The translations under genes and the position numbers were made by a program. From Maritalea myrionectae DSM 19524 (GTDB lineage: Bacteria; Pseudomonadota; Alphaproteobacteria; Rhizobiales; Devosiaceae): DNA of 64,000 nt. Shown here one piece after another: positions 8,253-15,968 of the stretch; the first letter of the stretch is position 1, and each line of letters begins with the position of its first letter. Below the pieces are notes generated by a model. It was not told where the DNA came from. It did not search any database and saw only the letters and a program-made list of their open reading frames with translations. The stretch spans positions 682,001-746,000 of the forward strand of contig NZ_AUHV01000003.1 of the NCBI RefSeq assembly GCF_000423365.1. The letters run 5' to 3'.

Positions 8253-9818
8253 CTAGCCCGATTTTTCATCACGGCAGAAAATGGGTGATGTCCACGCCAT
8301 TTGCCCGTTGGTTTGCCGCAAACGCAGATAGATATTTTCGCCTGTTGCGAACGGCCCAACTTTCACGCGGCCGTGCCATTGCCATTGCTCTGGCCGCACA
8401 ATTTGGTGGATGCGGTATGCGGGGCTATCAATCGGCCCCAAATTCCCTGAAACCGCGCCGTTCAACAATGTGCCAAAATCTAACGTGACCTGTTTTCCAC
8501 CAAGCGTTGCCCGCAACACTGTGCCCTCGTCGCCGCGCACGCGCAGGGCAATAGCCTGTGTTGCTGGCGTCATATTGTTCGGGTTCGCCTCAGCGGTGAT
8601 GCTAAAAGTCAGTTCCCCACCATCGACGCTCAACTCAGGCTCATCAGATGACGCCTCATCGCCTTCAAGCGGGGACACAATTTCTCGGCCGCGCAACCGC
8701 GGTTCAACGCTCAGCAGGTCGCCATTTTCGATGGTGACATTGCCGTCCCAACGATGGGCGCTGCGCCGCGCGCCCCAGCCCATTTCAATCACCAAAATCG
8801 TCTCAAACTGCTCTTGCGGTAGCTGGATGGGTTGCGGCGTCAGGGCCGGAGAAATCCGCTCAAACAACACACCATTGCGCACCACATCGATATAATCGAT
8901 CGCGCCGCCAGCAACAGCCTCAACCATAAGGTCTGCTTCAGCATGTGGCACAACAATGTCGCCGTTGATATGCCCCTCAATGGCCCCCAGCAAATGAATG
9001 CGATCACCAGTCAACGCATTGGTGTGGCGGGATTTGAACCCCTGCCAAATCTGGTTTCGGCCCGCGTGGGCTGCATAGACACAACACCGGCCATGTCCGT
9101 AGGAGCCGGGATAGGCGCTGTGATGATCCGAATTGCCGACAATGCCAAAAACTTTGTTTTCGCCAAGGCCCTGCTGCATTGTGGAGCCGCCATTTGTTGG
9201 CCCCATCGAATGCAAATAGGGTCGGTCCGTTTGCGAGTTTTCAGCACAGCCATGCATAGAGAACATCTCAACAAACGGCGACAATTCAGGCTCAAATGTT
9301 TGCCAATTAATGCCGCGGGCACCCGGGCGATAACCAATGTGATGCGGGAAAGCCAAGTGGTCGCCTTTTGCTTTCGCTTTCAATATCTGAAGCAAAGCAG
9401 CAGGATCGTCAGCCACATGAAAATCTTGCGGCTCCAACGTTTCATAAACAATCGTATAATCGCCATGAGCACCGGAGTGAATTTCATAGCCGGGGAAAAC
9501 GGAAAAGACACCTTCTTCATCAATGGCCTGCAAGTCTTGGTAATGCGGAATCCAGTTTTCTTTCAGCTTCGCAAAACCTTTGACATGAAAGTCCACAATG
9601 TGGGCCACGCTCGGCTCGTCCACGGGCATATCGGGCCAATGGGCATGGCCGGTGATCGAAACAAAATCCAACTGCTGTTTGGCGCGGGTCAGCGCATCTT
9701 GCAACCGCCCGTGACCATAGGAAATATTGCAGTGATTGTGGATATCGCCATATAGCGGCACCACCCCTAAACGGGTTGCCAAGGGCATCAAATCTGCAGG
9801 CAATGGAGCATTAAGCAT
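8253..9818 (-). CDS. PHP-domain metal-dependent hydrolase
   Basis: A 521-residue protein whose first half is a PHP (polymerase and histidinol phosphatase) domain. Likely metal ligands are in YGDIHNHCNISYGHGR (about 23-38), SITGHAHWPD, FPHHIGY and GNSDHHSAYPG. The C-terminal about 200 residues look like a beta-rich accessory region. No signal peptide is seen. The ATG at 9818 overlaps the upstream oxidoreductase by 8 nt and has GGAGG 6 nt ahead; an earlier start at 9848 is less likely. It probably hydrolyses a phosphate or other ester in the sugar pathway, but the substrate is unknown. It resembles long PHP proteins annotated as uncharacterised. Confidence 0.72.
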   Translation of the reverse strand: MLNAPLPADLMPLATRLGVVPLYGDIHNHCNISYGHGRLQDALTRAKQQLDFVSITGHAHWPDMPVDEPSVAHIVDFHVKGFAKLKENWIPHYQDLQAIDEEGVFSVFPGYEIHSGAHGDYTIVYETLEPQDFHVADDPAALLQILKAKAKGDHLAFPHHIGYRPGARGINWQTFEPELSPFVEMFSMHGCAENSQTDRPYLHSMGPTNGGSTMQQGLGENKVFGIVGNSDHHSAYPGSYGHGRCCVYAAHAGRNQIWQGFKSRHTNALTGDRIHLLGAIEGHINGDIVVPHAEADLMVEAVAGGAIDYIDVVRNGVLFERISPALTPQPIQLPQEQFETILVIEMGWGARRSAHRWDGNVTIENGDLLSVEPRLRGREIVSPLEGDEASSDEPELSVDGGELTFSITAEANPNNMTPATQAIALRVRGDEGTVLRATLGGKQVTLDFGTLLNGAVSGNLGPIDSPAYRIHQIVRPEQWQWHGRVKVGPFATGENIYLRLRQTNGQMAWTSPIFCRDEKSG

Positions 9819-11079
9819 AGTTCGCCTCCATTTCCTCGCCAGACACAAAAGCCCCTTGATTTGCGATGGAATTCTGCGTCGCCAAAACCATTTTTAGTGA
9901 AGCGATGCCTTCGCGCACGCCAACCGTGGGGGCTTCCCCATCGGCAAATGCCCGCAACGATTTCACCAATTGACGATCAGCCCCATAGTGGCTTGATCCT
10001 TTGTCTGGATTGCTGACCTTATAAACGCGATGCTTTTTACCGTGATCTGTCACCAGATCGATGGTCCCGCTGGACCGCTCAAGCCGCAAACGCCCGGTCG
10101 AACCAACCAGCTCCAGGGTTTCCTGATCCTTGGCCCAAGGCCCGAACAAGGTGAAAAACAGATTGGCTTTGACCCCATTCTCATAAGCCAGCGCCACAAT
10201 CGCATGATCATCAATGTCAGCGCCGGGCAGATAGACGCAATTGTCATTGCGGTCGCGCACATTTTCCGCCTCAACCCAGCTCGGGTTGGGCACCTCAGCA
10301 CTCCCCTCTTCCCGATCAATCAATGTGTCATGTCGGCGATAAGCGCACACACGATCACATTCGCTGCATCTTTGGGGAGCGGTGGGGTCGGGCTTAAAAA
10401 TAGAGCTCCGCCCACCAATCGCTGTCAGGCTTTGCACATCGCTTTTGGCCAACCAGTTCAGCACATCAAAATGGTGGGAACATTTATCATTGATGGCGCC
10501 GCCCGAAAGCGATTGATCGCGATGCCATAGCTGCAAATAGCGGGTGTAAGGAATGACCGATCGCAGCAAAACCATCTGCAAGTCACCAATGGCGCCTTGC
10601 TCCAAATGCCGAACAGCCTCACGCCAGCTCGCCTCGTACCGCCGGGTGAAGCCCATCATCACTGGCGAATTCACCCGTTTCTCCGCCGCATGAATGGCTT
10701 CCGCATCTTCCAAAGTGACCGAGATCGGCTTATCCAAATAAACCTTTTTGCCCGCATCCAGCGCCATAATTGTCGGCTCACGATGCGCATTGGTGTGCGT
10801 CGTGACCAACACCAGGTCCACCTCTGGATGGTTGATCAGGTCCGCCATATCGCCAAAGCTGGTGGCTTCGCAATCGATGTCATTTTTTTGATAAATCTGA
10901 TTGATGTGCTGACAGCCAAACTGCATGCGGTCAGGCAAACGATCATGCAGCCCCACAATGCGCAAACCCGTCTCGGCCGCCATTTCCGCCATGCGCGAAC
11001 CAATGAAATAAATGCCACGTTCGCCGGCACCAATAATGGCGACGCCAAGGGTTGAATTTGTGGGGGCAGTTTGTTCCAT
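9811..11079 (-). CDS. Gfo/Idh/MocA-family NAD(P)-dependent oxidoreductase
   Basis: A 422-residue sugar or cyclitol dehydrogenase. The Rossmann domain starts with GVAIIGAGERG. The catalytic lysine is K117 in YLDKPIS (DKP instead of the usual EKP), and NDKCSHHFDVLNWL holds the conserved histidines. An insertion near the middle contains CSECDRVCAY, a small cysteine cluster that could bind a metal. A TTG start at 11094 is possible, but the ATG at 11079 is preferred. It is the first enzyme gene of the importer operon, downstream of its regulator, and probably oxidises the imported sugar. Confidence 0.85.
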   Translation of the reverse strand: MEQTAPTNSTLGVAIIGAGERGIYFIGSRMAEMAAETGLRIVGLHDRLPDRMQFGCQHINQIYQKNDIDCEATSFGDMADLINHPEVDLVLVTTHTNAHREPTIMALDAGKKVYLDKPISVTLEDAEAIHAAEKRVNSPVMMGFTRRYEASWREAVRHLEQGAIGDLQMVLLRSVIPYTRYLQLWHRDQSLSGGAINDKCSHHFDVLNWLAKSDVQSLTAIGGRSSIFKPDPTAPQRCSECDRVCAYRRHDTLIDREEGSAEVPNPSWVEAENVRDRNDNCVYLPGADIDDHAIVALAYENGVKANLFFTLFGPWAKDQETLELVGSTGRLRLERSSGTIDLVTDHGKKHRVYKVSNPDKGSSHYGADRQLVKSLRAFADGEAPTVGVREGIASLKMVLATQNSIANQGAFVSGEEMEANYA

Positions 11080-11120
11080 ATCACGCTCTAACAATCAGGT
11101 CTTTGTTAAAGCTGAACCTA

Positions 11121-11160
11121 TTTGAGTATAAAACTCGCAACAATACGAGTCGTACTCAAA
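11121..11160. promoter_or_regulatory. Nested inverted repeat upstream of oxidoreductase gene (candidate operator/terminator)
   Basis: Perfect outer arms TTTGAGTA (11121-11128) and TACTCAAA (11153-11160) enclose perfect inner arms ACTCG (11133-11137) and CGAGT (11146-11150). It lies just after the 3' end of the GntR-LacI regulator and before the oxidoreductase start, so it can serve as operator for the importer operon, as terminator for the regulator, or both. A related GAGTA half-site occurs at the regulator's own start (12243). Function is inferred. Confidence 0.45.
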
Positions 11161-11165
11161 TTACA

Positions 11166-12242
11166 TTATTTTTGCGCGACGCTGCCATTTTTTATGGTTT
11201 CAATTTCAAGGTAATGGCTTTGCGGCGCACGCGCTTCACCCTGAATGCGCGCCAAAATGATGTTTTCAAACGTGTCGATTTTGGCTTGGTCACTATTGCC
11301 CACCACGTCAAAGCGTTTGAGATGCTCACTCTGGAAATCCACGCTGCCCAACATGATCACACTCAAGTCCTCACCCGCGCGCAACCCCAGCCGCGTCAGC
11401 GCCAGATCCAACACAATGCCCTCCACAACGCCCCACGTGATTAAAGCGGTAATGTCCAATTCGCTTTTCGCCACCTCATAGGGCGCAAGCGCGTCAAACA
11501 CCTTGTCTGCGGTGTAATCGCCAGGCAATGCATCAATCGCGATCAACGGACATTTATCAGGCTCCGTGGCGAACCGACGTAAAATCTCAAACTCCCGCCG
11601 CGCCATCGCAATAGTGCGTGCTGAGTGCCCTGATGTTAAAAACCCAATGCGTTCATGCCCCTGCTCTTTGAGCTGCGAAAAGGCAAGCGACACGGCCTCC
11701 CGCCAGTCAGTGCCCACCGCATCTACATCAATACCCGACACATAAACACCATCTGAAATGATATGAGCCGCGTGCGTCTTCAATGCCGACAAGAACTCAA
11801 TGGACAATGGCTGAAAGTGCCCCTGAATAAGACAGGCTTTAAAGCGCCCCATACGTTCCAAAACCTGCAAAGCCTGCGCCTCATCCTCATAGCCAATTTG
11901 CAGCATTGAGATGCCGCGGGCGCGAAATCGACGCGCCAGTTCACGCAGCAGGTTCGACGCGATCGCACTTTCTGAACTGCGGTGAAGCACGAGAAAGTCG
12001 CCATCCCAATGATCCTCCGCTTCAGCCGATGCATCCGCCACCACGATTCCCAATCCAGAGCGTGATATCAAACGGCCGTCCTGCACAAACTCCTGCACCA
12101 CCGCCTGCACCACCCGCTGGGCCGTATTAAACTGCCGCATGATTTCACGGATGGGCGGTAAACGACCGCCGGGGCCCAGCGCCTCAATCTGCATTTCAAG
12201 CCATTTGGCGATTTCAGTTTTGATCGATTGAGTGCGCGACAT
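11166..12242 (-). CDS. GntR-type winged helix fused to LacI-type effector domain, transcriptional regulator
   Basis: A 358-residue regulator. Residues 1-70 form a GntR winged helix (KTEIAKWLEMQI, GRLPPIREIMRQFNTAQRVV, DGRLISRSGLG). Residues about 75-350 resemble the periplasmic-binding-protein-like sugar-sensing domain of LacI proteins (HERIGFLTSG, DLSVIMLGSVDF). This domain pairing resembles AraR-type regulators. Its position at the head of the importer operon suggests local control in response to the imported sugar; the palindromes at 11121 and 12243-12293 are candidate sites. The ribosome binding site is weak. Confidence 0.82.
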   Translation of the reverse strand: MSRTQSIKTEIAKWLEMQIEALGPGGRLPPIREIMRQFNTAQRVVQAVVQEFVQDGRLISRSGLGIVVADASAEAEDHWDGDFLVLHRSSESAIASNLLRELARRFRARGISMLQIGYEDEAQALQVLERMGRFKACLIQGHFQPLSIEFLSALKTHAAHIISDGVYVSGIDVDAVGTDWREAVSLAFSQLKEQGHERIGFLTSGHSARTIAMARREFEILRRFATEPDKCPLIAIDALPGDYTADKVFDALAPYEVAKSELDITALITWGVVEGIVLDLALTRLGLRAGEDLSVIMLGSVDFQSEHLKRFDVVGNSDQAKIDTFENIILARIQGEARAPQSHYLEIETIKNGSVAQK

Positions 12243-12254
12243 GAGTATGACTTC

Positions 12255-12293
12255 TTGGGTTTGACTTTATGTAATACCTAAACATATACCCAA
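12255..12293. promoter_or_regulatory. Inverted repeat upstream of GntR-LacI regulator
   Basis: TTGGGT (12255-12260) and ACCCAA (12288-12293) form a 6-bp inverted repeat with a 27-nt spacer in the 97-nt gap before the regulator start. It is a possible autoregulatory site; the arms are short, so this is tentative. Confidence 0.25.
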
Positions 12294-12339
12294 ATAGCCA
12301 AAACATGCAACAAAGCGACCGCCACGAAAACGCACCCCG

Positions 12340-13107
12340 TCAGGGCAGATTGGGCTCCGCCCGATCCTGCTCAATATCCCAGCCCAGTCTTGTGGAAATC
12401 TCGCGCGCAAGTTCGGTAACTTGAGGGCCTATTTTTTTGCGGAACGCAGGCGAGAACACCCGCACGGATCCCGCCGCCCCAATCGACAAGGTGGCCCCTG
12501 GGCCGCTTGGCCCGAGAGGGGCTGCCACCGAACACATGCCGCGTTCGATTTCTTCAACACATTCAGCATAGCCGCGCTGGCGGATAATCTCGAACTCTGC
12601 CTGCAAATCATCGACATTGGTGACAGTAAACTCGGTGTAAGCCCGCAACTGGTTCTCCAGCTCACCAATCAAAAACAATTCCGGCGAAAAGGCAGCAACC
12701 GCCTTTGAGCAGGAACAAGCATGCACGGGACGTTTTCCCAACCCCGGATGGAGATAGGACACTCCAGTGTCCGGCGTTTCAACATGGATAATTTCCACGG
12801 ACTTCCCGCGCAGTCTCGAGAGGAAAAAAGCAACACCAAACTGTGTGGCCGCTTGTTTCAACGCCGGCCCAATAAGCGCCAACAGCGCCCGGTCAGATTG
12901 ATCGTTATTTGTCATCCGCTTCAGGCGGGCGCCAATCGTGAACAACCCACCCCCAACGGGTTCCAATAGCCCAACACCGACCAAGTCCTGCACAAGCCGA
13001 TAGGCAGACGGTTTAGGCAGGTCAGAATGGGCACAAATGTCGGCCACCGTGGCTTCGCCCTTTTGACCTACGATTTCGAGAATGCACGCGAGGCGTTCCA
13101 GATGCAT
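12340..13107 (-). CDS. IclR-family transcriptional regulator
   Basis: A 255-residue regulator with an N-terminal winged helix (LACILEIVGQKGEATVADI, LPKPSAYRLVQDLVGVGLL) and a C-terminal GAF-like effector domain (GVSYLHPGLGKRPVHACSCS, RGYAECVEEIERGMCSVAAP). A longer open frame begins at 13335, but the family starts at the wing helix and the ATG at 13107 has AAGG 8 nt upstream, so I use it. It is divergent from the crotonase/CoA-ligase/DmdA-like operon and probably controls it; an 8-bp inverted repeat at 13126-13152 lies between them. Confidence 0.88.
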   Translation of the reverse strand: MHLERLACILEIVGQKGEATVADICAHSDLPKPSAYRLVQDLVGVGLLEPVGGGLFTIGARLKRMTNNDQSDRALLALIGPALKQAATQFGVAFFLSRLRGKSVEIIHVETPDTGVSYLHPGLGKRPVHACSCSKAVAAFSPELFLIGELENQLRAYTEFTVTNVDDLQAEFEIIRQRGYAECVEEIERGMCSVAAPLGPSGPGATLSIGAAGSVRVFSPAFRKKIGPQVTELAREISTRLGWDIEQDRAEPNLP

Positions 13108-13125
13108 AATTTTACCTTGTGAGAA

Positions 13126-13152
13126 TGTAATTATCGAGTTACAATAATTACA
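13126..13152. promoter_or_regulatory. Inverted repeat, probable IclR operator
   Basis: TGTAATTA (13126-13133) and TAATTACA (13145-13152) are perfect 8-bp inverted arms with an 11-nt spacer. They sit 19 nt upstream of the IclR start codon, between the regulator and the divergent operon. Both position and symmetry fit an IclR binding site; binding itself is not shown. Confidence 0.5.
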
Positions 13153-13179
13153 CCGTGATCGCAAGGGAGGAATGTGGTG

Positions 13180-13422
13180 ATGGACAACACATTTTGCGAC
13201 CAAGAATACGCACACCCGGCTGGAGCCTCTGCGCCCATTCGGGGAAAGCACCTCGACACAATTGCAGCCTTTGATCCGCAGCAGGACGAGCGGGCAATTA
13301 TCGATGTCACCTCCAACAATTCGATTTTTACGCAATTCACTCCGCGTTTAAAGGTCCCCGGATTTGGCCGCGCCGATCTGGACGTGGGGCAATCAATTTT
13401 ACCTCGAGATTCCCACCCATGA
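13180..13422 (+). CDS. Small hypothetical ORF with strong ribosome binding site
   Basis: An 80-codon frame starting MDNTFCDQEYAHPAGASAP. GGGAGG lies 9 nt before the ATG, which is unusually good for a spurious ORF. I do not recognise the product and see no signal peptide or transmembrane segment. It occupies most of the 413-nt gap between the IclR gene and the crotonase gene. It could be a real small protein, a leader peptide, or the remnant of a gene that was once first in the operon. A minus-strand frame through the same DNA overlaps the crotonase gene and is less convincing. Confidence 0.3.
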   Translation: MDNTFCDQEYAHPAGASAPIRGKHLDTIAAFDPQQDERAIIDVTSNNSIFTQFTPRLKVPGFGRADLDVGQSILPRDSHP

Positions 13423-13520
13423 CGGCGCCAGTGGCCAAATATGCATGCCGGACGCCCGTGATAAATATGTGCCGAGGGATCAACACCTCGGAAATGGCTT
13501 GGGTCAGTTTGGAGTAGGTC

Positions 13521-14333
13521 ATGGACGGTACACTGGAAAACAAAAACCTTATCGTGCGATCAAACCAGGATGGCATTGCCATCTTGACCCTGAATGCACC
13601 CAAATCAATCAATGCCCTCTCTGAAGCAATGATGGCGTCCCTGTCAGAAGAGTTGGACAATATCGCGGCTGACCGCAGTGTCAAAGTTGTGATCCTGCGG
13701 AGCGGCGGAAGCCACTTTTGTGCCGGCCATAATCTCAAAGAAATGTCCACGCACCGCGCGGACGAGGACGGTGGCTTCCAATATTTTCAAGATCTATTTG
13801 CCACATGCTCAGCAATGATGCTGCGCCTCGTACGCTTGCCGCAGCCCGTGATCGCTGAGGTTAAAGGTATTGCCACCGCAGCAGGTTGCCAGCTCGTGGC
13901 CTCCTGCGATCTTGCGGTGGCCGCCGAAGACGCGACATTCGCCACCTCAGGGGTAAATATCGGCCTGTTTTGCTCCACGCCCATGGTCGCCCTGTCGCGC
14001 AATGTCCCCCGCAAAATGGCCATGGAGATGCTGCTGATGGGAGAATTCCTGCCCGCGGCCCAGGTGGCCGAAATGGGCCTTTTAAACCGTGTTGTGCCGC
14101 TCTCGGACCTTGAAAAAACAAGCATGGACTTAGCGCGTATCATCGCCGAAAAATCGCCCGCCGCGGTCAAAATCGGCAAGCGCGCCTTCTATGAGCAGCT
14201 CGAAATGCCACTGGAGGAGGCCTACGCCTTTGCGGGCCGCATTATGGCGGAAAACATGATGGCAAAAGACACAGAAGCAGGCATCGACGCCTTCACCCGC
14301 AAGGAACCCATGCCAGATTGGACCGGCGAATGA
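13521..14333 (+). CDS. Crotonase-superfamily protein, ECHDC3-like
   Basis: A 270-residue enoyl-CoA hydratase/isomerase-superfamily protein. Diagnostic segments are CAGHNLKEM, GIATAAGCQLVASCDLAVA and NIGLFCSTPMVALSR, which match the ECHDC3 branch. Against classical hydratases, the two catalytic glutamates (Glu144 and Glu164 of rat enzyme) align with Gln in AGCQL and Gly in TSGVNIG, so ordinary hydration is doubtful. The start has GGAG 8 nt upstream. The stop overlaps the next start as ATGA. It may bind or modify the CoA product of the adjacent ligase. Confidence 0.82.
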   Translation: MDGTLENKNLIVRSNQDGIAILTLNAPKSINALSEAMMASLSEELDNIAADRSVKVVILRSGGSHFCAGHNLKEMSTHRADEDGGFQYFQDLFATCSAMMLRLVRLPQPVIAEVKGIATAAGCQLVASCDLAVAAEDATFATSGVNIGLFCSTPMVALSRNVPRKMAMEMLLMGEFLPAAQVAEMGLLNRVVPLSDLEKTSMDLARIIAEKSPAAVKIGKRAFYEQLEMPLEEAYAFAGRIMAENMMAKDTEAGIDAFTRKEPMPDWTGE

Positions 14334-15940
14334 TCTACGACGGGCCAGAACTTTCGCGCAATGCAGCCAATTTTACGGCCCTATCGCCGGTTTCGATCCT
14401 CAAGCGCGTAGAGCGTGTGCACCCGGAGCTACCGGCGCAAATTCACGGGCGCGTCCGGCGTAATTGGGGAGAGGTTGCCGCGCGCTGCAAGCGGCTCGCT
14501 TCCGCCCTGGCCAAGCGCGGCGTTGGCAAAGGCGACACCGTTGCGCTCATCGCACCAAATATCCCTGAGGCACTGGAATGTGCGCTGGCATTGCCCATGC
14601 TGGGCGCGGTGTTGAATGCAAACAACACACGACTGGATGCGGGAACCATCGCCTATATTCTTGATCATGGCGAAGCGAAAATATTGCTTGTCGATACTGA
14701 GTTTTCCGCAATGGCGGCCGAGGCTGTGGCCCAGTCGGGTCGCGATCTTTTGATCATCGACATCGAAGACAGTGAAGGCCCGGGCGGCGACCGGATCGGC
14801 GCACTGACCTATGACGATCTGCTGGCAGAAGGCGACCCGGATTTCCCCTACACGCTGCCCGATGACGAGTGGGACGCCCTTGCGCTGAACTACACTTCCG
14901 GTACCACGGGTCGGCCCAAAGGCGTGGTCTATTCCCACCGCGGCGCATGGACCAACGCGGTCAATAATGTGGTGACATGGGAAATGCCCCACCATCCTGT
15001 TTACCTCTGGACGCTGCCACTGTTCCACTGCAATGGATGGTGCTTTCCTTGGACAATCACCCTATTGGCCGGAACCCATGTGTTTCTGCGCTCGCCCAAA
15101 GCGGACGCGATTTATGATGCATTTGCCGATCATGGCGTGACCCATCTTTGTGGCGCCCCGATCATCATGTCGATGATCAGCGGTGCCACGCAAAAACGCG
15201 CCTTTCCGCAAAATATTAAAATGATGACCGCAGCCGCCCCGCCCCCGGCAAGCGTGATCAAGAATATGGAGGCAATGGGGATCTCCATCACCCATGTTTA
15301 TGGCCTGACCGAAGTCTATGGACCCGCTGTCGTCTGCGCTGAAAAGCCCGGCTGGGCCGCGCTGCCACCTGATGAACAAGCCGATCTGAAGGCTCGTCAG
15401 GGTGTCGCCTATGAGCTGGAGGAAGACGTACTGGTTTTGGACCCCGAGACAGGCATCCCCGTCCCGTGGGATGGTGAAACCCTGGGCGAGGTCGTGTTTC
15501 GCGGCAATATCGTCATGAAGGGCTATCTCAAGGCGCCCGAGGAAACCGCTAAGGCCTTCAAAGACGGCTGGTTCTGGTCTGGCGACATCGCCGTGCAGCA
15601 CCCTGATGGCTATATCGACATTCGTGATCGATCCAAAGATATCATCATATCAGGCGGCGAAAACATCTCTTCGATTGAGGTCGAAAAAGCGCTCTATGCC
15701 CACCCTGCCGTCAGTCTTGTTGCCGTGGTGGCAATGCCCGACGAAAAATGGGGCGAAGTGCCCTGCGCCTTTATTGAGCTGTCCGGCGAAGCAACCGAAA
15801 TGGAGTTGCTTGCCCACGCCAAGGCGCGGCTTGCGGGATATATGCGACCAAAGAAAGTTGTTTTTGGCGAACTGCCCAAAACCTCCACCGGAAAAATCAG
15901 GAAAAACGAACTGCGCGATCTGGTCCGCCAACAAGGCTGA
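14330..15940 (+). CDS. AMP-forming acyl-CoA synthetase (DmdB-like)
   Basis: A 536-residue acid-CoA ligase of the ANL superfamily. Seen motifs are NYTSGTTGRPKG (ATP/AMP binding), GVVYSHRGAW, LPLFHCNGWCFPWT, YGLTEVYGP and the C-terminal lysine motif KTSTGKIRKNEL. The YSHRGA/FHCNGWCFPW pattern is shared with medium/short-chain ligases that include DmdB, the methylmercaptopropionate-CoA ligase of marine bacteria. The ATG overlaps the crotonase stop (ATGA). With the DmdA-like gene downstream, activation of methylmercaptopropionate is plausible, but other short acids cannot be excluded. Confidence 0.85.
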   Translation: MIYDGPELSRNAANFTALSPVSILKRVERVHPELPAQIHGRVRRNWGEVAARCKRLASALAKRGVGKGDTVALIAPNIPEALECALALPMLGAVLNANNTRLDAGTIAYILDHGEAKILLVDTEFSAMAAEAVAQSGRDLLIIDIEDSEGPGGDRIGALTYDDLLAEGDPDFPYTLPDDEWDALALNYTSGTTGRPKGVVYSHRGAWTNAVNNVVTWEMPHHPVYLWTLPLFHCNGWCFPWTITLLAGTHVFLRSPKADAIYDAFADHGVTHLCGAPIIMSMISGATQKRAFPQNIKMMTAAAPPPASVIKNMEAMGISITHVYGLTEVYGPAVVCAEKPGWAALPPDEQADLKARQGVAYELEEDVLVLDPETGIPVPWDGETLGEVVFRGNIVMKGYLKAPEETAKAFKDGWFWSGDIAVQHPDGYIDIRDRSKDIIISGGENISSIEVEKALYAHPAVSLVAVVAMPDEKWGEVPCAFIELSGEATEMELLAHAKARLAGYMRPKKVVFGELPKTSTGKIRKNELRDLVRQQG

Positions 15941-15968
15941 CCTTTTACCTTATGATTGGATATACATC

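Noticed and set aside
13337-13750. Minus-strand ORF of 137 codons
   Set aside because: It overlaps about 230 nt of the well-supported crotonase gene and shows no recognisable motif.
15606-15968. N-terminal extension of the DmdA-like protein
   Set aside because: The in-frame extension lies inside the CoA-ligase coding region and has no family similarity; the ATG at 15969 is the normal start.
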